The notes under the pieces: model-generated
The model's database searches: none
Seen by the model: only the letters and a program-made list of their open reading frames with translations
What the model was told of the DNA's origin: nothing
Assembly: GCA_017629415.1 (NCBI GenBank)
Contig: JAGBXG010000219.1
Span: 1 to 9,774 of the forward strand
Reading direction: 5' to 3'
Length of the DNA stretch: 9,774 nt
Source of the DNA: Pseudomonadota bacterium
GTDB lineage: Bacteria > Myxococcota > Bradymonadia > UBA4248
Made by a program: the position numbers and the translations under genes
In this document: positions 4,162 through 9,774 of the stretch, piece after piece
Numbering within the stretch: the stretch's first letter is position 1
Layout of the letters: each line of letters starts with the position of its first letter

Positions 4162-6192
4162 TTATTTGTTGGCTTTATGAATGATATTTTGTTTGGAGTG
4201 ATGGTTGGCTGTGTGTTTTGTGACTTGTGTGGTTTCTGTGATTTGCGTGTTTTCTTGCACAAGTGGTTGGGGCACAGCTGGGTTGATATTTGTAAAGACT
4301 TCGGAATCCATGTTTTGCATGACCATGGTATCTGTATCTTTGGCATTTTCAGGGATTTGAACTGGAGATGCCGTTGGTGATTTTACACTTTGTTGTTTGG
4401 GAGTGGAAGTATTTGAACTGTTGGACGGGTGTGCGGTGTGGGCATGTCGGTTGTTTTGAGGCTGCATCCAGCTGGGTGGCTGAAGTTCTTTTTTTTCGGA
4501 TGTTGTTTGTTCAATCGTTTGGATGTGTTGTGCAGTGGGGATTTGTTGGGGTTGAACCGGTTCGATGATCTGATTGATTGGTGCGGGTATATTGGGTTGT
4601 GAGGGGACGACAGGCTGGAGAGGGACAATGGGCAGCGGTTGTGGGAGTTCCGTGTCGGTTGGAGTCGTGACAGCTTGTGCAATGCCTGATGCAGGGAGCG
4701 TCAGGGTGGAAACATTGGCAGTTGTCGCGAGTGCAAGTTTGTTTTGGTTTTCGGCCTCGGCGTCTGATTTTTTGGCTTGTTCGAGGAAGAATTTTACTGT
4801 GGTGATAAAGACGGCAGTGACGGGCAAAGCCAGGACAAGGCCGAGTGTGCCAGCGATATATTGTCCGGCAAGGATGGCAAAGATAATGACGGCAGGATGG
4901 AGGTTTGCGGAGGCGCCGATAATTTTGGGCGTGAAGAAATTGGTATCTACAAAATGGATGCCGAGGATGCAGGCGAGTACGCCGATAGCTTGCCACCATC
5001 CTTGCATGAGTGCGAGTAAAACGCATGGGATGGTGCTGATAATGGTGCCGAATACGGGGACGATGCTGAGTACGCCGGCGATGATACCGAGCAGTAAGGC
5101 GTAATCGATTCCGAATATCCACAGGGCAAGTCCTGTAAGTGAACCGTTAATCATGCAGATGATGATTTGGCCTCGGATGACACCCGCGAGTGCTTTTGAA
5201 AGTCTTTCTTTGTATGCATCGAAGTATGCAGCATTGCCTTTGGCATCTTCGAACAAGGTTCTGACAGAAGCCATGAGTTTAGGTGAATCGATGGAAATGA
5301 AGGCGGCCAGCATGAAAACGAGGATGACCTGAATGAAGGTATCCACGATAAATTCGATGATATATTGGAGGAATGAGAGTGCATTTCCGATATATTCGGT
5401 ACTGGATTCCACGAATTCTGTGATGGTTTTGGTCAGTTCCTGTTCCAGATTGAAGATGGAGGTATGTTCATCTTTGTGATGGGCATCTTGAGTTTTGATG
5501 ATATATGCACCTTTATCGTTAGGTTGAATAAGGATTTCTTCAGAGCCTTGTCTGAATTCGTAGTATCCGTCTTCTGTTTGGTGCAATGTGAACAGCACGG
5601 GAGTTTTTGCGATTTCCGGTGTACTGTCAGCTTTTTGGGGTTTTGTTTTGACGATACGTTCTGCGCGGAGCAGGGGTTGAGTCCCGGTGGTATCGATGAC
5701 AGGGATATTGAGGGTATCCATGTGTTTCATGGCATTGTCAAAGGCGTTATTGACAATGGTGCTGGTTTGATCGACCGAGTATTCGACATCTGTACTTTTG
5801 GTTCTGGAGAGTTCAAAGACGAGTTCGTCTAATTTATGGCTCCATTTAGGGAGTTCTTCGTTTTTAATTTGGTTGTAATAGTGCGGCATAGCTTCGGTTG
5901 CCGCGCTGATTTCTTTGGTCAGTGTTGGGATTAAGGCGATGCATACACCGGTAACAGCTCCCAGGAAGATGATGTATGCGCTGATGACGGCAACGCCTCG
6001 TGGGAGATGATGACCTTTGATATTGATTTTATGCACCAGAGCAACAAAAGGATCGATGAGATAGACGACGATGAGGGCGATAACGAATGGCTGCATAATC
6101 TCATGAAAGATGATGATGAGAATGAGCAGGATGATGCTGATCGTTATGAGTGCGATATGTCTTCTCGCGAATGTTGAAACATTGTTAAACAT
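4162..6192 (-). CDS. AI-2E family (PerM/TqsA-like) membrane protein with internal insert and long C-terminal tail
   Basis: Inner-membrane protein of the AI-2E transporter family (Pfam AI-2E_transport, former UPF0118). Family members include the autoinducer-2 exporter TqsA and Na+/H+ antiporter-like proteins; the substrate cannot be read from sequence. Membrane segments lie near 13-30, 33-54, 66-89, 275-300, 341-360, 364-396, 399-415 and 432-470. Family marks: VIRGQII at 338-344, DYALLLGIIAGVLSIVPVFG at 363-382, TPKIIG at 421-426 and GTLGLVLALPVTAV at 448-461. At 676 residues it is roughly twice the usual 340-370. The excess has two sources: a soluble insert at about 165-245 in the loop after the third membrane segment, and a tail from about 475 to 676 rich in Pro, Gln, Thr, Asn and late His, probably disordered. 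The site before ATG is weak (GAG only). It lies 78 bases after tamB and 24 before the exported-protein gene. Confidence 0.88.
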   Translation of the reverse strand: MFNNVSTFARRHIALITISIILLILIIIFHEIMQPFVIALIVVYLIDPFVALVHKINIKGHHLPRGVAVISAYIIFLGAVTGVCIALIPTLTKEISAATEAMPHYYNQIKNEELPKWSHKLDELVFELSRTKSTDVEYSVDQTSTIVNNAFDNAMKHMDTLNIPVIDTTGTQPLLRAERIVKTKPQKADSTPEIAKTPVLFTLHQTEDGYYEFRQGSEEILIQPNDKGAYIIKTQDAHHKDEHTSIFNLEQELTKTITEFVESSTEYIGNALSFLQYIIEFIVDTFIQVILVFMLAAFISIDSPKLMASVRTLFEDAKGNAAYFDAYKERLSKALAGVIRGQIIICMINGSLTGLALWIFGIDYALLLGIIAGVLSIVPVFGTIISTIPCVLLALMQGWWQAIGVLACILGIHFVDTNFFTPKIIGASANLHPAVIIFAILAGQYIAGTLGLVLALPVTAVFITTVKFFLEQAKKSDAEAENQNKLALATTANVSTLTLPASGIAQAVTTPTDTELPQPLPIVPLQPVVPSQPNIPAPINQIIEPVQPQQIPTAQHIQTIEQTTSEKKELQPPSWMQPQNNRHAHTAHPSNSSNTSTPKQQSVKSPTASPVQIPENAKDTDTMVMQNMDSEVFTNINPAVPQPLVQENTQITETTQVTKHTANHHSKQNIIHKANK

Positions 6193-6270
6193 GAGAGTCT
6201 CAAGATTTTAGGGTGTTTTGTTGCTTGATGAAGCCATAGAGCATGAGTGGTAGAGATAAGAGAGTGTTAT

Positions 6271-9200
6271 TTATTCGATAGGAAGATGCCAATGCAAGCG
6301 TGCGCCGAGTTTAAATGTTGGTGCTTTACCTTCTTCATCCGAGGTATTTTGGCCTGTTAAATCGACGAACCAGTTGTCATTGAAATAGTATTCGCCGGAG
6401 AGTGCTTGTTCGTTGCCTTCAGCGCCTCGAATTGAGACGGCGGCAGCAATACGCAGTGCTTTGTTAATTTGGTTCACATATATAAATTGTGCAGCACCTT
6501 TACTGAAGACAAATTTGAATTGATCGGCGTTGATAAAGGTGTCCAATTGTGAGGAGAAGAATGGGGAAAGCAGGGATTCCATGGCGATATCGTTTCCCGA
6601 GAAGTCTTCAATCGTTTTTCCGGTCAGTATGAGTGCATAGACATTGGTATCTGTCAGATAAGGGCTGGATTCGAAGCTCCATACGGGTCTAAAGACGGTG
6701 CCTCCGACGGTCAAAGTAATGGCGTAGAGATCACTGGAAGACCCGGCACTGCCTGTGGACACGCGTTTTCGTCGATCCAGATCGGTATTTCCTGTGACAG
6801 AGCTGAAGGCATCGGAGGAGGTATTGATTTCTGTTGTTGCTGTGATATCAATTTTTCCGTCCAAAGATCCATTGAAGGCAATTTGTGCTCCATTTTGGAA
6901 TTCAAAATCATTATTCCGGAGGCTGAACAGACCTTGATTAATGGAGAAAATTCCTGTGGGCGCAAATTCTTTGATGGTACCGCCAATACGAAGTTGCGAA
7001 CCGAGTTCCAAGTCGACCACAGCGGTAGCAATTTTGACATCGACATTGATAGAATTTTCGGCATTCACCCCGACATCGAGGTTAATTTTTCCAAGTTCCG
7101 GATTTTTTCTTAGGAATGAGGGGGAATAGGTATCGACGCGTTTTCTGGAGTCGATAAAGATCGACATGATTTGATCGCGGATAAAGTTGGAGGAACCGTC
7201 GTCAAAATCTTTTTTGTATTTTGCTTCTGCGATGTCGATATCGCCGGAAACTTTGACGGTATTGAAGTCGGCCAAGTCTTTGGCGGTGATTTGGATATCG
7301 GGTGAGACGGTTAAAGCCAGTTCATCTCTCATTCGGAAGCTTACATTATTGGCAGTGATAGAGAGATTGCCGCTTTTTGGGGTAATAGCTTCGCGTTGAA
7401 TTTCGCCAAAGATGAGATATTTGCCGCCCATAAGGCTGCCTTGAAATCCGCGTTCTTTGGGGATGATGATACATTGACCGCCGTCTGTACATGTGTTGCC
7501 CTGGGTGATTTGGAGGATGCCGTCATCGAGTGTGATGGGGTCATTCAGGGCATTGAGTTCGACAGAGACGGGTTCTGCGACGGACAGTTGTGCGCTGTAA
7601 TTGAAATTGTTGAGGTCCAGCGTGAGTGCGCCGTTTTTGTCGAGCAGTTGACCATCCACATCGACTTGGAGATCGACGGCACCTTTAGCGGTAGAAATAT
7701 CTTTGACGAAGAGCTGAGCCAGTCCAGCGTTAATGGTTCCTCCAAGATTGACATCCACGTATCCGGAAGCATTGGCGAATAAAGCCAAATTGAGCCATTG
7801 ATCATTAATCCCGAGCATAAAAGGCAGGTCTTCGGGCGTATAGAGGCAAAGTTCATGAGATTTACAGCGCGAGCTGCTGCGATCAATGAGGACAAAGCCT
7901 TGTTTCAGTTCGATGGGGGATTGTGAAAGTCCCGTCAAAATCTGTATGGGATCGCGCACCCCTAAATATCCGGTCAGTTCGAGATTTTTGAGACTGAAAG
8001 TGTCATGGTGGAACATGTTACCGCGAGCCGATACACTGACACCGAGCAATCCAGAAGCATTATTTACGGAATCGACAAAAGACCGTGCAATGGCGGCATC
8101 AATTTCGCCGTTCAGATCGAATGAAATATCGCCGTCAGCATTGGCATTGCCACTGAGTTTGAGTACAGAATCGCGATATTTGAGTTCCAGTTGGTTAAGT
8201 GTGACAGATTTTGTATTCAAATCGGCGCGGATATATGCCGGCTGTGTTAGCTCAAGTTTGTTTCCGAGGACAGAGGCATGGAGATCGTCGAACATGACAG
8301 ACACTTGCATGTCATCAAAGCTTTTCATACAAAAGCCGATAGACCCCGAAATGCCGGCATTATGGATACCAAAAGTGCTCGTGAGATTGGAGACATCGAT
8401 ATTGAGTTGTTCAAGGGTTTGAAGCACATCGAGATCGGGGAAATTCAGAGCTATTGAGGCTGAGAATCGGGGGGCAGTACGAACAAATCCGGTTAAATCA
8501 AAGATATCAATGATATTGCCTTTAATGAGCGCATACTGTGCCGAACGCGACATCAGAATTTGTGTATTTCCGAGATGAATATCGCCGTATTTGGCATTCA
8601 GCAGATTGATTTCGCCTTCTACCCAGGTAGCTTTGCTGGTGTCTTCAATCTTGCGGTTGGGATTATCGAACACAGACAGGTCGATGTTTGCCGAAAGATC
8701 GAGAGAAACCTGGCCTTCAATGGGCAGTTCAAGATCTCGGAATATTTGGAATTCATTGGGAGAAATCGGCTGAAGATTGACATTAAAAATGACCGTTTGT
8801 TTTTCGAGGTCATAAGTCAATGCTCCCAGGGACAAGTCAGGGGTACGTCTGCGTACACGCGGACCAGATGAGCGGAATCGCCGGCGTGGCTGTGAACCGA
8901 CAGAAGCCGTTTCATCCACAAGCCATTGGGTGCCTGAAGACCTTGTGACTGTCGTGGCATCACTTGACGATTGTTCGGCAGCTTTGGCTTGAGCTTCACG
9001 CTCAGCATCTTGTTTGGCGGCTTCCTCTGGAGAAAGTTCGGACGGCTCAAACCAAAGATTCAGCGCCGGTACATGGAGTTTATGATCTCCATAAGATGCA
9101 CGCAGGGACAAGTATGAAGCCGGAATATCCATGACTTCGATATCGCGCATCGTAAAAAATAAATCGCCTTGCAAATTTTCAATAGGACCATCTACAGCAA

Positions 9201-9774
9201 GTGTGCCCTCGGCTTTGCCATGCAATCCAAGCCCCTGAATGGCTTCCAGATTGACGCTGTCCAAATCGATATCGGTCAGTTTAATGACGGCGTTGAACGG
9301 CATATTCAAAGGATCGGCGATTGTCTTTGGCGAAACATCTGCCCGAATGTCGGCATTGAGACGGGCAAACATCGTATCAATTTTAAATGCCGTTGTTGTC
9401 AGCTTGGATTTGTCCAAATCGAGGTCAATATCGACATTGGGAATGTCGATGCCCATATAAGACAGTGCCCCGGTTTTTAGATTAAAGCCGCCACAAGATT
9501 CTGAGCCGCATGGCGTATAAGTAAGCTGAAGATCCAGGGCGCCCGCTTCAAGGTCCGAAATGCCAAAAAATTCTGCATATTCCGCCGGTTTTGCCATGTG
9601 CATGCGGACATTGGCCTGCAGATCGGTCATGTCATTCAGGTTGAGCTTTAATCCCGGAGTTATGCGCACAAAATCAGATCCCAAATCAATGTCCAGGCCG
9701 CCTGGCGATGTGAGCGTGCTGTTTTGATAGGTTAAAATACGGTTATCTTTGGCGGACAATGACTTGATTTGAAT
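6271..9774 (-). CDS. tamB: TamB-like translocation and assembly module protein (5' end outside window)
   Basis: C-terminal 1167 codons of a TamB/DUF490 protein. In known members an N-terminal inner-membrane anchor and a long periplasmic beta-taco groove link the membranes for phospholipid transport and outer-membrane protein assembly, often with TamA. The frame is open to the window edge, so the true start lies beyond it; the first in-frame start-like codon, TTG at 9757-9759, is not a start. Counting from that TTG codon as residue 1: amphipathic beta repeats fill most of the length. A low-complexity, Glu/Ala then Arg-rich insertion lies at about 240-308. A DUF490-like C-terminus runs from about 800 to 1162, with GGTIKEFAPTGIFSINQGLF at 925-944, strands at 1081-1110 and a closing SGEYYFNDNWFVDLTG at 1121-1136. 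Cysteines are rare and mostly paired: 84/89, 632/638, 757/763, plus 477. It leads the probable operon with the AI-2E gene. Confidence 0.9.
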   Translation of the reverse strand: MQIKSLSAKDNRILTYQNSTLTSPGGLDIDLGSDFVRITPGLKLNLNDMTDLQANVRMHMAKPAEYAEFFGISDLEAGALDLQLTYTPCGSESCGGFNLKTGALSYMGIDIPNVDIDLDLDKSKLTTTAFKIDTMFARLNADIRADVSPKTIADPLNMPFNAVIKLTDIDLDSVNLEAIQGLGLHGKAEGTLAVDGPIENLQGDLFFTMRDIEVMDIPASYLSLRASYGDHKLHVPALNLWFEPSELSPEEAAKQDAEREAQAKAAEQSSSDATTVTRSSGTQWLVDETASVGSQPRRRFRSSGPRVRRRTPDLSLGALTYDLEKQTVIFNVNLQPISPNEFQIFRDLELPIEGQVSLDLSANIDLSVFDNPNRKIEDTSKATWVEGEINLLNAKYGDIHLGNTQILMSRSAQYALIKGNIIDIFDLTGFVRTAPRFSASIALNFPDLDVLQTLEQLNIDVSNLTSTFGIHNAGISGSIGFCMKSFDDMQVSVMFDDLHASVLGNKLELTQPAYIRADLNTKSVTLNQLELKYRDSVLKLSGNANADGDISFDLNGEIDAAIARSFVDSVNNASGLLGVSVSARGNMFHHDTFSLKNLELTGYLGVRDPIQILTGLSQSPIELKQGFVLIDRSSSRCKSHELCLYTPEDLPFMLGINDQWLNLALFANASGYVDVNLGGTINAGLAQLFVKDISTAKGAVDLQVDVDGQLLDKNGALTLDLNNFNYSAQLSVAEPVSVELNALNDPITLDDGILQITQGNTCTDGGQCIIIPKERGFQGSLMGGKYLIFGEIQREAITPKSGNLSITANNVSFRMRDELALTVSPDIQITAKDLADFNTVKVSGDIDIAEAKYKKDFDDGSSNFIRDQIMSIFIDSRKRVDTYSPSFLRKNPELGKINLDVGVNAENSINVDVKIATAVVDLELGSQLRIGGTIKEFAPTGIFSINQGLFSLRNNDFEFQNGAQIAFNGSLDGKIDITATTEINTSSDAFSSVTGNTDLDRRKRVSTGSAGSSSDLYAITLTVGGTVFRPVWSFESSPYLTDTNVYALILTGKTIEDFSGNDIAMESLLSPFFSSQLDTFINADQFKFVFSKGAAQFIYVNQINKALRIAAAVSIRGAEGNEQALSGEYYFNDNWFVDLTGQNTSDEEGKAPTFKLGARLHWHLPIE

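Noticed and set aside
4574..5104. 176-codon plus-strand open frame inside the AI-2E gene
   Set aside because: It lies fully antisense to conserved AI-2E membrane segments and shows no recognisable domain.
7886..8422. 178-codon plus-strand open frame inside tamB
   Set aside because: It is antisense to a well-supported gene, with no ribosome binding site and Ser/Arg-rich composition typical of an opposite-strand shadow.
9757..9759. TTG as start codon of the TamB-like gene
   Set aside because: The frame stays open to the window edge (reading IQIKS before this codon), no ribosome binding site is near, and TamB proteins have a membrane anchor and more groove further upstream. The gene is simply cut by the window.

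Overview
All six supportable genes lie on the minus strand, so the order of transcription runs from the right end of the window to the left. The window suggests a diderm (Gram-negative) bacterium: it holds a TamB-type envelope-bridging protein, an AI-2E/PerM family membrane protein, a Sec-exported periplasmic protein and a lipoprotein with a clear lipobox. The cysteine-rich lipoprotein, built on a recurring C-x7-C motif, resembles secreted proteins of Myxococcota/Bradymonadota-like (former deltaproteobacterial) lineages. That placement is an inference from protein style, not a demonstrated taxonomy.

Right part (about 9774 to 3480): a probable operon of (1) tamB-like, with its 5' end outside the window, (2) an AI-2E family permease-like protein with an unusual internal insert and a roughly 200-residue Pro/Gln/Thr-rich tail, and (3) a small exported protein of unknown function. 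Gaps are 78 and 24 bases. A strong hairpin with a T-rich tail (3471-3512) closes the unit. A second hairpin beside it (3516-3548) has nearly the same architecture.

Middle (3479 to 2123): a leader with a candidate promoter, the Cys-rich lipoprotein gene (30 Cys in 332 residues), then three successive hairpins, the last a textbook intrinsic terminator (2150-2175).

Left part (2102 to 1): a stand-alone mannose-1-phosphate guanylyltransferase (manC type, GDP-mannose synthesis), a 219-base spacer with a GC-rich hairpin, an extended -10 promoter candidate and a small hairpin followed by ten T, then a uridine-phosphorylase-like gene whose 3' end is cut off by the window edge. The hairpin plus T10 lies between that promoter and the ribosome binding site, so it may act as an attenuator or as the terminator of the upstream transcript.

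I see no mobile element, CRISPR array, tRNA or rRNA. Most of the window is housekeeping or envelope biology. The points that stand out are the modified AI-2E protein next to TamB, the Cys-pair loops in TamB, the modular Cys-rich lipoprotein, the family of 33-base bulged hairpins and the U-tract leader of the phosphorylase gene.
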